Assembly: GCA_943789165.1 (NCBI GenBank)
Contig: CALSTB010000005.1
Coordinates: forward strand, 913,827-977,826
Length of the DNA: 64,000 nucleotides
Direction of reading: 5' to 3'
Source: an uncultured Bacteroidia bacterium
GTDB lineage: Bacteria; Bacteroidota; Bacteroidia; NS11-12g; UBA9320
The position numbers and the translations under genes were made by a program. The notes below the pieces were generated by a model. That model saw only the letters and a program-made list of their open reading frames with translations. It was not told the origin of the DNA and did not search any database. Shown here piece by piece: positions 44,887 through 53,163 of this stretch (positions are counted from its first letter, which is position 1; each line of letters starts with the position of its first letter).

Positions 44887-45206
44887 GACTTAGAAAGTGC
44901 AATTGCCTTTTGTGCGAGTTCGACAAATATGGGTGTTTGAATATGTTCTTCGGGTACAGAAAAATAAGGCATCTTGGAGTGGCGTTCACCTCCCATTTCC
45001 TCTAAAGTCTTTTGTACCGAATCATCGAATTTTATGAATGCTTGTCCTTTGGCACTTATCAATCCAAACATTTTACCGTCGTGGAAGATCCCATGACCAC
45101 CAAACATTTTTTTACTGGTGATTCCGCCTATTGGGCTCAATTTCCCAGTAATTAGGTCCGCAAGATCATTGGCCGCATTGGTATTTTTTTCTCCTTTAAC
45201 TCCCAT
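44883..45206 (-). CDS. TfoX N-terminal-domain protein
   Basis: A 107-residue protein equal to a single TfoX/Sxy N-terminal domain: MFGGHGIFHDGKMFGLI and a C-terminal RHSKMPYFSVPEEHI block are typical. In gamma-proteobacteria full-length TfoX activates competence. The stand-alone N-terminal form is widespread with unknown role, so competence control should not be assumed. It is coupled to the membrane protein gene downstream. Confidence 0.8.
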   Translation of the reverse strand: MGVKGEKNTNAANDLADLITGKLSPIGGITSKKMFGGHGIFHDGKMFGLISAKGQAFIKFDDSVQKTLEEMGGERHSKMPYFSVPEEHIQTPIFVELAQKAIALSKS

Positions 45207-45278
45207 ACTGCAAGGTAATACATCGCAGTAAAATGTGATAGTTATTCATTAAAATAGTCAAGCTTTGTTCCACCACTG

Positions 45279-45839
45279 TTAAGGAACGAGATCAAACTCA
45301 TAATACCAGTAAGTGAGAAGTGAATCTCCGTAAACGATAACATCATCACCGTGAACTGAGAGTACTGGCGAACAAGATTTATCTTTACTTACGACAAGAA
45401 TTCTTTGCCCATAAAGTGGAATAAACCCTTCAATTAGTTTCGAATTATACCCAGCCTCGGACAGAACTGTATCCACCACATCCCGGTTTTCACGTACCAG
45501 TTGAACTAGCCATTGGGTTTGTTTATAATCGTCAGGATATGTATAACACCTCCTTTCATAATGATCAATGATACCGTTATCTGGATCAAAAGAAACATGT
45601 GGTAAATCAAAACCATTCATCACCTGTAGCATTTGGACATAATCGTCAGGAAATGAAAAACCAAACAAGTGTTCTAATTGCTGTATTTCTAGACTTGACA
45701 AACCTTTTTCCCAAGTCGTATTTGGCTGAATTTGATATCCCCACGTATTATTCGTGTCAATCACTGTGGACTGAAACTTAGTTTCCGATAACTTTTTAAG
45801 GTGCAGCCAGGCACTTTGATTTAGTGCTCCTTGCTCCAT
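45279..45839 (-). CDS. SMI1/KNR4-family protein
   Basis: A 186-residue protein with the SMI1/KNR4 (SUKH) core: EIQQLEHLFGFSFPDDYVQMLQVMNGF near residues 50-76, then a downstream acidic half (YPDDYKQTQW, WYYEF near the end). SUKH proteins often serve as immunity proteins against nuclease toxins, but isolated members have other roles; no toxin gene is adjacent. The ATG at 45839 is chosen over a TTG one codon earlier. It lies 3 bases downstream of the ferredoxin-CDGSH stop. Confidence 0.75.
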   Translation of the reverse strand: MEQGALNQSAWLHLKKLSETKFQSTVIDTNNTWGYQIQPNTTWEKGLSSLEIQQLEHLFGFSFPDDYVQMLQVMNGFDLPHVSFDPDNGIIDHYERRCYTYPDDYKQTQWLVQLVRENRDVVDTVLSEAGYNSKLIEGFIPLYGQRILVVSKDKSCSPVLSVHGDDVIVYGDSLLTYWYYEFDLVP

Positions 45840-45842
45840 CAA

Positions 45843-46271
45843 CTACCCTTGAAAACCAATTTTATTATGACTGCCATCGCAGTAAGGCTTATTCGTTGAT
45901 GCACCACAACGACAGAATGCCGTCATGTTGTCTTTGAGCTCAATAGTACCATCAGCCTTTTTTACTTCAATACTGCCTTTGCATAACAGCGGTCCGTTTG
46001 GTGACACCTGAATGGAGGTTGCGGCTGGTGTTGATGTCTTAACGTCCTTCTGATCTGAATTTTCTAGATAACTCAAGGCACCAGAGGGACAAAGCTTTAT
46101 CTGGGCTCTAAGTTCTTCTGCACTTGCATTTTCGGGGGTAAGCCAAGGCTTTTCCTTTGGCTTATACACGTTAGGTAAGGCTTTCACACATTCTGCAGCG
46201 TGGATGCATTTAGCAGGTTTCCAGACTACTGTAATATCTCCCGCGTCGTACTTCTTAGTTATGTCTTTCAT
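45843..46271 (-). CDS. Fer4_19-type ferredoxin fused to CDGSH iron-sulfur domain
   Basis: A 142-residue two-domain iron-sulfur protein. Residues about 5-70 are a divergent single [4Fe-4S] domain (AKCIHAAECVKALPNVY, then KLCPSGALSY, giving a cysteine set with a CPSG motif). Residues about 85-140 are a CDGSH domain (FCRCGASTNKPYCDGSH, 3 Cys and 1 His for a [2Fe-2S] cluster). Such fusions occur widely in Bacteroidota and are likely electron-transfer or iron-sulfur-handling proteins. The physiological partner is unknown. Confidence 0.88.
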   Translation of the reverse strand: MKDITKKYDAGDITVVWKPAKCIHAAECVKALPNVYKPKEKPWLTPENASAEELRAQIKLCPSGALSYLENSDQKDVKTSTPAATSIQVSPNGPLLCKGSIEVKKADGTIELKDNMTAFCRCGASTNKPYCDGSHNKIGFQG

Positions 46272-46298
46272 AAATCAATCGTAAAGATACGGTTGATT

Positions 46299-47168
46299 TT
46301 AATCAAACTCCTCTATCAAGATTCCCATCTTTCCAATTTGATAATCCCTCATGGCCTCCATAATCTCTGTTTGGTTGTTCATCACATACGGTCCGTAAGA
46401 CTGCACTTTTTCGTTAATAGGCTCTCCGCTAAGCAAAATATATCGCGTATCAAATGTTGCCTTAATGTCGATTATCTCTTCGCTGTTTTCAAAGACAACC
46501 ATTTCCTTGGCATGTACCTGTTCACCGTTTACCTTCATTTCACCGTCGAGCAAATACAGAAGTGCGTTGTATGATGCCGGAATGGCTATTTCTCGCTCAC
46601 CTGATCGAAGTAATTCACCTCTTAACAGTGTCTGATTTGTAAAGGTGGGTGCTGGTCCTTTGGCGTTTTCGAATTCACCTGCCACTACCCAAATCTTTGA
46701 TTTATCAGATTCAATTAACGGTGTGTCGGCAGCTTCAATTGGCTGGTAAAAAGCAGGATCCATTTTGTGCTTGGCGGGTACATTTACCCAAAACTGAATA
46801 AACTCGAGTTCACCTCCGTTTTCAACAAATTCTTTAGAGTGTCTTTCACTGTGGGTGATTCCACGTCCAGCAAACATCCACTGTGTTCCTCCGGCATTGA
46901 CTGTGGCTTTATTACCGAGAGAATCCCTATGTACCACGTTTCCTTTAAACACAAAGGTTACAGGACTAAATCCTCTGTGTGGATGAGGTCCCACTCCAAC
47001 TTCGTTTTGACGTTGTCCGCCTAACAATGCTCCTTTCCAATGATGGATGAGTAGAAAGGGATCTATATACTCTATTGAATCGTGTGGTAGCGGTTGATCT
47101 ATGATGTGGCCACCCATTTGAACAAGTTGTGAACGCACAACTGACTTAATTGGTTTTAAGAGATTCAT
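46299..47168 (-). CDS. pirin-family protein
   Basis: A 289-residue bicupin. The N-terminal cupin has the metal-binding His pair and Glu in GPHPHRGFSPVTFV and RGITHSERH; the C-terminal cupin (YNALLYLLDGEMKVNGEQVH) lacks a complete second set. Pirins are Fe-dependent and some are quercetin dioxygenases or stress-linked regulators; the specific role is unknown. It lies close to an SRPBCC gene and a ferredoxin-CDGSH gene on the same strand. Confidence 0.88.
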   Translation of the reverse strand: MNLLKPIKSVVRSQLVQMGGHIIDQPLPHDSIEYIDPFLLIHHWKGALLGGQRQNEVGVGPHPHRGFSPVTFVFKGNVVHRDSLGNKATVNAGGTQWMFAGRGITHSERHSKEFVENGGELEFIQFWVNVPAKHKMDPAFYQPIEAADTPLIESDKSKIWVVAGEFENAKGPAPTFTNQTLLRGELLRSGEREIAIPASYNALLYLLDGEMKVNGEQVHAKEMVVFENSEEIIDIKATFDTRYILLSGEPINEKVQSYGPYVMNNQTEIMEAMRDYQIGKMGILIEEFD

Positions 47169-47169
47169 G

Positions 47170-47673
47170 TTATTTACGATAATATTTCATTAGTCTTTTC
47201 GACTTTCTTTTTTGTGGTGGATACAAAATGTCTAATTGCGCATCACGGTAATTGAACAAGGTGAAAAACCTAGGTAAAATGAAGTTTTCATACAAGAATT
47301 CACCAATAATGGGTATAGGTGGCTCAAACGTAATAATGTCTCTCATAATCACATTTTCACGATCTTGTATGATGATGTGTTGATGTTCCCATCTACGAAA
47401 AGGACCTTTAACTTGCACGTCCGTAAAGCAATCATGCTGCCTAATGTCTTTGTACTTGGCGACCCAATTAATAGTAACAAAAGGTAGTAGTTTGATTTGG
47501 TACTTTGCCGTCATGCCTTCTTCAATGACTGTTTTAGAAACGTCACCAATGCGTTTCCCACCAAATTTCTTTGGTGTCAGTTTCTCGAGATTATTCGGGT
47601 TTGTTAGAAAGGCCCATAGCTCTTCCACCGTTGTATCGACTAGATGGTCACGCATTATGGAATAAACAGGCAA
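47170..47673 (-). CDS. SRPBCC-superfamily protein
   Basis: A 167-residue START-like (SRPBCC) protein. It has the N-terminal strand, then TVEELWAFLTNPNNLEKLTP, with central strands (TAKYQIKLLPFVTINWVAKYKDI, GPFRRWEHQHII) and a C-terminal helix (ILPRFFTLFNYRDAQL). It binds a hydrophobic ligand in related proteins; the ligand is unknown here. It starts with TTG at 47673, or with ATG at 47655, which would remove the first strand. Its stop lies 1 base before the pirin ATG. Confidence 0.7.
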   Translation of the reverse strand: MPVYSIMRDHLVDTTVEELWAFLTNPNNLEKLTPKKFGGKRIGDVSKTVIEEGMTAKYQIKLLPFVTINWVAKYKDIRQHDCFTDVQVKGPFRRWEHQHIIIQDRENVIMRDIITFEPPIPIIGEFLYENFILPRFFTLFNYRDAQLDILYPPQKRKSKRLMKYYRK

Positions 47674-47677
47674 GGTT

Positions 47678-48262
47678 CTATTTGCTAATTATGTAGGCAA
47701 CGACTGTTTTATGGTCGTCTAAAAATCCAAAGTAATAACGAATTCTATCAACTTTAAACAACATTCCATTTCTTTTCTCCTGGCGTTTCTCTACCAAGCC
47801 AAATTCTTCTACGATATTTTTTGATTCACTCAGTGCCAGAACATACGCTAAACGGTCGTCTAAACCTTCTTTAATTTTTAAGGTATCGCTAATTTTTCCA
47901 TAGTTTAAGGTCTCTAGCTGATCTTTTAAGGTGATCAAATCTTTGGTGTCTAACTGTATCAATGCAATGGAACTATAGCCATCACTTTCAGCATCATCGA
48001 TCCAAGTATCGGCAAAGACATAATCTCCCAACGTAGGAAAAGATAGTTGGGTCGCTTGCTTATAATGGTTCTCATACAAGCCATATGGTTTGTAGACGCC
48101 TTTAAACATAACAAACATCAACAAAAGGGCTACAATGCCTGTGACGATAACCGTCCAACCAGGTTTTTGATTTTTCTTTAGATGTTTTATTAACGCAGTT
48201 GAAGCGCCCAGGATTAACACAAAACCCAATAGAAGTGGAAAGAGGTACATGACTTTTTGCAT
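47678..48262 (-). CDS. membrane-anchored protein, unknown
   Basis: A 194-residue protein with two N-terminal hydrophobic helices (about residues 5-25 and 36-56), then a soluble alpha/beta-like domain (SFPTLGDYVFADTWIDDAESDGYSSIALIQLDTKDL, FGLVEKRQEKRNGMLFKVDRIRYYFGF). The family is not recognised. It may be a two-helix inner-membrane protein with the soluble part facing one compartment. It sits between SRPBCC and hydrolase genes in a compact reverse-strand run. Confidence 0.55.
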   Translation of the reverse strand: MQKVMYLFPLLLGFVLILGASTALIKHLKKNQKPGWTVIVTGIVALLLMFVMFKGVYKPYGLYENHYKQATQLSFPTLGDYVFADTWIDDAESDGYSSIALIQLDTKDLITLKDQLETLNYGKISDTLKIKEGLDDRLAYVLALSESKNIVEEFGLVEKRQEKRNGMLFKVDRIRYYFGFLDDHKTVVAYIISK

Positions 48263-48288
48263 AACTAAATAGATTTAGTGGTTAATTT

Positions 48289-48906
48289 CTATTGAAGGAT
48301 GGAACTTATTTCTGCTGCTTTATCGGCCACCATAAAATGTCCCGCATCTTTGATTAATATCGCTTTTGATTTCTTTTTGGGTGGTAACACTCGATCTGCC
48401 GTACCGTATATTTTAGTCACATTGGTTGCAGGCGTTTTATTATCCCAAGTCATGATTTGCTTTACAGCCCACTTAACAAAGTCTAAGTCCACGTCTTCCA
48501 AAATGTAGTCTAACATTTCTGGGTCTTTGGTACCAAAAAACCAACTGGCCAATGGTCGAGGAATTTCCACAAAGCCATTAGGAACAACATTCGTTAGTTT
48601 CATTTTACCTATCATTTTAAACCACCATGGGATCTCCTTTTTGGTTTCTGCAGAAGACAGTAGAATGGTGTGAACTGGTTTTATAAACTTACACATTTCA
48701 GTCGCTAGCATGCCACCAAAGCTAAGTCCGACCAAGGCAAATGGCTCTGAAGTATCTACTTGCGCGCACAAACGTTTTGCGTAAGAACTCATCGACTCAT
48801 CACCTTCTGGTGTTATCCATTTTACATGAACAACTTCATATGGAAACTCAAGAAACTGAAATGCGCGTTCGTCTGCGCCCAAACCGCTGATAGCGTAAAT
48901 TTTCAT
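48289..48906 (-). CDS. alpha/beta-hydrolase
   Basis: A 205-residue small alpha/beta-hydrolase. It begins with MKIYAISGLGADERAF, has the nucleophile elbow G-L-S-F-G-G (Ser near residue 62), an acid-bearing segment (VTKIYGTADRVLP) and a histidine at the end (IKDAGHFMVAD). The triad is complete, so an esterase or related activity is likely; the substrate is unknown. No signal peptide is seen, so it should be cytoplasmic. Confidence 0.8.
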   Translation of the reverse strand: MKIYAISGLGADERAFQFLEFPYEVVHVKWITPEGDESMSSYAKRLCAQVDTSEPFALVGLSFGGMLATEMCKFIKPVHTILLSSAETKKEIPWWFKMIGKMKLTNVVPNGFVEIPRPLASWFFGTKDPEMLDYILEDVDLDFVKWAVKQIMTWDNKTPATNVTKIYGTADRVLPPKKKSKAILIKDAGHFMVADKAAEISSILQ

Positions 48907-48984
48907 AGGTTGTATCTGGGTGCAAAGATTGTTTCAATAATCTTGTTTCGCAACATGTATCTGATTAGAATGTGAATAGTAGAA

Positions 48985-49022
48985 TTTGACTCAAGACTGT
49001 TTGACTCAAGACTGTTTGACTG
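48985..49022. repeat. 15-base tandem repeat, 2.5 copies
   Basis: TTTGACTCAAGACTG occurs twice in perfect tandem and is followed by its first 8-base variant (TTTGACTG). It lies between the hydrolase and RDD genes; no frame spans it. Confidence 0.85.
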
Positions 49023-49040
49023 TCATGTTATCTAATTTGG

Positions 49041-49077
49041 TCTATCCTCTTTTTTCTTTTCTCTTTTCTCTTTGTTC
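49041..49077. repeat. polypyrimidine heptamer repeat, copy downstream of RDD gene
   Basis: TCTATCCTC leads into a C/T-only tract with two perfect TTTTCTC heptamers (49057-49070) and TTTGTTC. The same leader and heptamer type recur at 49692-49756, on the other side of the RDD gene. Confidence 0.7.
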
Positions 49078-49105
49078 AGCTCCAGCATAGAAGCAACACT
49101 GCTAC

Positions 49106-49561
49106 CTAAGCATAGACCACAACAGATTTTGCTGCAATGTCGTGTATCGCATGCCGTCTTGACTTTTTAGAAACCACTAAAAGAGAAATAGTACCCAAAG
49201 ATAATTTGATCAAATAGCGGATTACACCTAAATGGATTGGAATATTCTTTGATTGATCCGATTGTCTTTTTACACGTAAGCCCATCATGCGATGTCCCAA
49301 GGTGCCGCCACTAAAAGAAGTGAATATTGGGTCGTATAAACCAAAGATGAGCACTAACAATATGCCTCTGACTACTTCCATATCACCTGAAAACTTATTC
49401 AATACTTGTGAAGCGATTACTGACAAAATAATCATCACCACGGAATCCGTCACAGCCGCGCGAACCCTATCAGATACTCCTGGAATTGGTTTCGCGTTAA
49501 CTGAAGTTGTTTGAGAATTTGAGTCGTTTATTTCGTTCGAGTCAATTGGTTTTGTGGTCAT
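49106..49561 (-). CDS. RDD-family membrane protein
   Basis: A 151-residue RDD protein with the VSDRVRAAVTDSVVMII start, SGGTLGHRMMGLRVKR core and C-terminal HAIHDIAAKSVVV, and about three hydrophobic helices. RDD proteins are thought to be ion-linked membrane proteins in some bacteria; the role here is unknown. A -7 box TACATTTG (49584-49577) lies upstream, without a clear -33 box. Both sides of the gene carry related polypyrimidine repeats. Confidence 0.8.
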   Translation of the reverse strand: MTTKPIDSNEINDSNSQTTSVNAKPIPGVSDRVRAAVTDSVVMIILSVIASQVLNKFSGDMEVVRGILLVLIFGLYDPIFTSFSGGTLGHRMMGLRVKRQSDQSKNIPIHLGVIRYLIKLSLGTISLLVVSKKSRRHAIHDIAAKSVVVYA

Positions 49562-49691
49562 GATTTAGTGTTTCATCAAATGTAATTAATTTTCAAAACC
49601 TCTCGAATAGTCAATAATTGATATGAATGACGTCAGGTAGTATTTACTACTTTATATCTAATAGTTAAGTGTCGCTTGATATTATAAAAAG

Positions 49692-49756
49692 TCTATCCTC
49701 CCTTTTCTATTTTCTATTTTCTCTTTTCTCTTTTCTATTTTCTTTTCTCTTTATTC
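49692..49756. repeat. polypyrimidine heptamer repeat, copy upstream of RDD gene
   Basis: TCTATCCTC leads into five perfect tandem heptamers (TTTTCTA, TTTTCTA, TTTTCTC, TTTTCTC, TTTTCTA, 49703-49737) and a degenerate tail. Slipped-strand length change is possible. No coding frame. Confidence 0.8.
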
Positions 49757-49802
49757 TATACTCCCGTGTAACAAACACAAATGACGCTTGATTATAAGGC
49801 AT

Positions 49803-49832
49803 AAAAAAACCTCCATCGAATGATGAAGGTTT
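49803..49832 (-). terminator. terminator of tRNA-His
   Basis: On the minus strand, AAACCTTCAT pairs with ATGGAGGTTT (49832-49823 and 49816-49807, one G-T pair), followed by a T-run (49806-49803). It begins 7 bases after the tRNA 3' end. Confidence 0.85.
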
Positions 49833-49838
49833 AACTTG

Positions 49839-49913
49839 GGTGGATGATGGGGCTCGAACCCACGACCCTCGGTACCACAAACCGATGCTCTAACCAGCTG
49901 AGCTACAACCACC
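49839..49913 (-). tRNA. tRNA-His (GTG anticodon)
   Basis: Cloverleaf: acceptor GTGGTTG/CATCCAC, D-arm GCTC/GAGC, anticodon stem TCGGT/ACCGA with loop TTGTGGT, and T-arm GTGGG/CCCAT with TTCGAGC loop. The coordinates include the G at -1 (49913), opposite C73 (49839), as expected for tRNA-His. Position 5-68 of the acceptor stem is a U-U mismatch. CCA is not encoded. Confidence 0.93.
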
Positions 49914-50105
49914 GTGTTTTTTTAAGGGATGCAAAAATATGTCATTTATAAATTTTACAATACATTTTTCTATGTTTTCAATAAATATTTTGTCGACCTA
50001 AAAAGAGCCGATGCATACAGGCTCACTATCCACATATGTGCAGAACAAAATACCAAAACAGGCGTATTGACAGTTATTTTTGAAACATACTTATAAAAGG
50101 CAACT

Positions 50106-53100
50106 ATGCAACTGGGTACTCGCATCCGATATTTTTTAGGCATCATGTTCATGATGTTGCACGTCGTATATGGATATGCACAAAAGACACAAGTCTATGA
50201 ACAAGCTGAAGAAACCTATTACCACGCGGTTGAACTTTATGACAAAGACTTATTCGGTCCTGCCATTGAAGAATTTGAACTGTACCTAAAATCAGATCAA
50301 AAAGACCAGCTACTAGCCGAAAAAGCGCGGATCTACGCTTTGATTAGCCATATGCAGCTAGATCATCATAACTATGACCGCAAACTGGATAGGTATCTCA
50401 AAAACAATCCAGAAACAGCCATGCACAACTTGGCTATGTTTGAGTTAGGGAACTACTATTTCAACAACAGAAAATTCAAGAAGTCGGCCAAATACTACGA
50501 AGAGTTGACCATCTCGAACTTGCCAAAAGAATACTGGGAAGAAGCGAATTTTAAAATGGGGTATGCTTTTTTTAGAACCAACGATTATGACAAGGCCAAA
50601 GCACACTTTAACAAAATAAGAAATCAAAAAGGTGAGTACTATACAGAAGCCAACTACTTCTATGGTTACATGTGTTATAAAAAAATGGACTATGATTGTG
50701 CGCTTCAGAGTTTCGGGCGTATATCGTCTGAAGGTCCAGAAATTATGCACCTGTACATCGCCCAGATATACTACGCGCAGAAGGGATTCAAGCCATCACA
50801 GGATTACGTATCACAGCACCGCAACGACAAATATGCCAAAGAGTATGACTTGTTAGAAGGGAAAATTTATTTCCAACTAAAGGAGTATAAAAAGGCGTCT
50901 GAAATGTTTGCTAAAATAGATGACTTAACGTTTTATCTAACGAACGAAGACATCTATATGATGGGCTTTACGCACTTTCTAAATGATGATCATGAAAAAG
51001 CACAAGCAGCGTTTGTAAGAATATCGGGATTGGAATCAAGTTTAGGTCAACTCGCCAATTACCAACTCGGTCAAAGTTTTCTTGCCACCGACGATAAGCA
51101 AAAAGCCTTTTTAGCTCTAGGTGTTGCCAAGCGAATGGATTACAATAAAGAAATCCAGGAAGAAGCGCATTTCAATTATGCCAAACTTGCGTTTGAGCAA
51201 GGTGCCCATAACAATGCCATCCAAACGACACAAGAATTTATTAAGACCTATCCAAATAGCAAATACAGCGATGATGCAAAGGGAATGTTGGCTGAAATGT
51301 TGGTAAATACCAAAAACTACGACCAAGCCATCAGGGTATTAGAAGAGATTAAATCGTTTAACGATCAGAGTAAAGCCATTTACCAGAAAATAACGTACAA
51401 CAGGGCCGAACAGCATTTTACTGATCGACACTACGACGAAGCGAAAACGTATTTTGAGAAATCGTTGCGGTTTACCAACTATCGACTACTGCAAGCCCAA
51501 TCTTACTACTGGTTAGGGGAAATGTTGTTTATGGATGGAAAATATGCTAATGCACGCTCCAATTACAGCCGCATGTTGAACATATCAGAGTCGACCAAAA
51601 GCATTTATTATACCAAAGCCTTATACAGTATGGGTTACACCCACTACATGGAAAAGGACGTAAACAAAGCCTTAAACTACTTCAACAAATACAAGTCGGT
51701 GGCCAAAGACAAAGGCTCTAATGTCCACAACGACAATGCCTTGCGTTTAGGAGATAGTTACTTTCTTAAAAAGCAATACGATGATGCAATCAGCGCATAT
51801 GCCAGTGTAGCCAATGGCAAATACGAACAAAGTGATTACGCCTTGTTTCAAACAGGTATTATCTATGGTCTAAAAAGCAATCCTAGTAAAAAGGTAGAGA
51901 CCTTAAAGCGAATAGAAACCAGTTTCCCAAATTCTGTGTTTGTAGATGACGCTTTATATGAAATAGGCATTACGTATTACAAGTATCTACGTCAACCAGA
52001 AATGGCAATGACCATGTTCAATCGAGTGATTAACAATCATCCAGCAAGCATTTATACACCTAATAGCTACCTGTATATTGGCAAAATTTTTGGTAGTTCT
52101 GGTGATTATAAAAAAGCCATGGAGTATTGTAAGAAAGTAATCGAACAATATCCCAACACTGCCGCTGCAAAAGATGCTTATGCAGAAGGTGAAACGGTTG
52201 CCACTAACATGGGCACTTTGGATGAATGGTTTGATTATGTCAATGGTCGCCCGAACAGTGATGTTCGAGTTACTTACCAGGATTCTGTGTTGTATGAAAC
52301 TTCGTTGCAGAAATACCGTACAGGTGATTGTGCTGGCGCAACCAAAGGATTTACCGCGTACAAAAACCGTTTTGGCAAATCTGGATATTTCGTAACACAA
52401 GCCCATTATTACATTGCAGAGTGTGCCTATTCCGAGGACAAATACGACATCGCAGTTGAGAATTATCAATATGTAGCAGATCAGTCGCTAAGTGAGTATT
52501 TAGAAGATGCGACTTATAAGCTGGCTGAATTGTTATACTGGCAGAAAAAGCTCACGAAAGCCCTACCCTATTTTAGTAAGTTAGAGCGTTTGGCGAGTAG
52601 TAAAGTCCATTTCATATCGGCCGTTGTTGGTCAGATGCGTTGCAACTATGCCTTAGGTAATTTAGACGCTGCCAAGAAAAACGCAACCGACGTATTGCCA
52701 ATTGAAAACATTGAATCCGAATACTTAATTGAAGCCAACCTTGTACTAGGTAAAATTCAATATGGTGCTGGCAATTTCTTAACGGCTATGTTCCATCTAG
52801 ACTTTGTGGTAAAGGAATCTGCAACCGAGGAAGGTGCTGAAGCCCAATATTACAGATGTAAGGTGTTGTTCGACCAAGGTAAGTTAGACGAGGCAAGAAC
52901 TGAAGTATTTGGCTTAAGCGAGGCTTATGCATCCTACGAATATTGGGTGGTGAAGGGCTTCGTGTTGCTATCGGATATCTATGTAGCTGAAGAAGATTAT
53001 TTCCAAGCACGAGCAACCTTGCAAGGAGTGCAAGATGCTTATGACGGTGACCAGGCCATTTTGGATGAAATTGCTCAAAAACTCAAAGCATTGGATAAGT

Positions 53101-53159
53101 TGGAAAACAAAAGCAACGCGACAGGCGATGATGACGAAGACGGTTCTGAAGGAGAATAG
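50106..53159 (+). CDS. large exported TPR protein
   Basis: A 1017-residue protein with N-terminal signal peptide (FLGIMFMMLHVVYGYA, then Q). The rest is made of tetratricopeptide-like repeats, for example KYYEELTISNLPKEYWEEAN, KALNYFNKYKSVAKD, and AMTMFNRVINNHPASIYTPN, with many Tyr-rich helices. It ends in an acidic tail (GDDDEDGSEGE). Large TPR proteins of this kind are common in Bacteroidota and probably scaffold envelope complexes; the partner is unknown. A -7 box TATTTTTG (50075-50082) lies about 24 bases upstream. Convergent with ppx (4-base gap). Confidence 0.8.
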   Translation: MQLGTRIRYFLGIMFMMLHVVYGYAQKTQVYEQAEETYYHAVELYDKDLFGPAIEEFELYLKSDQKDQLLAEKARIYALISHMQLDHHNYDRKLDRYLKNNPETAMHNLAMFELGNYYFNNRKFKKSAKYYEELTISNLPKEYWEEANFKMGYAFFRTNDYDKAKAHFNKIRNQKGEYYTEANYFYGYMCYKKMDYDCALQSFGRISSEGPEIMHLYIAQIYYAQKGFKPSQDYVSQHRNDKYAKEYDLLEGKIYFQLKEYKKASEMFAKIDDLTFYLTNEDIYMMGFTHFLNDDHEKAQAAFVRISGLESSLGQLANYQLGQSFLATDDKQKAFLALGVAKRMDYNKEIQEEAHFNYAKLAFEQGAHNNAIQTTQEFIKTYPNSKYSDDAKGMLAEMLVNTKNYDQAIRVLEEIKSFNDQSKAIYQKITYNRAEQHFTDRHYDEAKTYFEKSLRFTNYRLLQAQSYYWLGEMLFMDGKYANARSNYSRMLNISESTKSIYYTKALYSMGYTHYMEKDVNKALNYFNKYKSVAKDKGSNVHNDNALRLGDSYFLKKQYDDAISAYASVANGKYEQSDYALFQTGIIYGLKSNPSKKVETLKRIETSFPNSVFVDDALYEIGITYYKYLRQPEMAMTMFNRVINNHPASIYTPNSYLYIGKIFGSSGDYKKAMEYCKKVIEQYPNTAAAKDAYAEGETVATNMGTLDEWFDYVNGRPNSDVRVTYQDSVLYETSLQKYRTGDCAGATKGFTAYKNRFGKSGYFVTQAHYYIAECAYSEDKYDIAVENYQYVADQSLSEYLEDATYKLAELLYWQKKLTKALPYFSKLERLASSKVHFISAVVGQMRCNYALGNLDAAKKNATDVLPIENIESEYLIEANLVLGKIQYGAGNFLTAMFHLDFVVKESATEEGAEAQYYRCKVLFDQGKLDEARTEVFGLSEAYASYEYWVVKGFVLLSDIYVAEEDYFQARATLQGVQDAYDGDQAILDEIAQKLKALDKLENKSNATGDDDEDGSEGE

Positions 53160-53163
53160 TTCC

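Noticed and set aside
44883-45206. TfoX protein as evidence of natural competence
   Set aside because: Only the N-terminal domain is present, and such short forms are common without competence roles.
45279-45839. SMI1/KNR4 protein as immunity gene of a toxin system
   Set aside because: No polymorphic toxin, nuclease toxin or secretion marker is found beside it.
51987-52469. 160-codon antisense frame in the TPR gene
   Set aside because: Antisense shadow of a repetitive gene; no start signal or recognisable domain.
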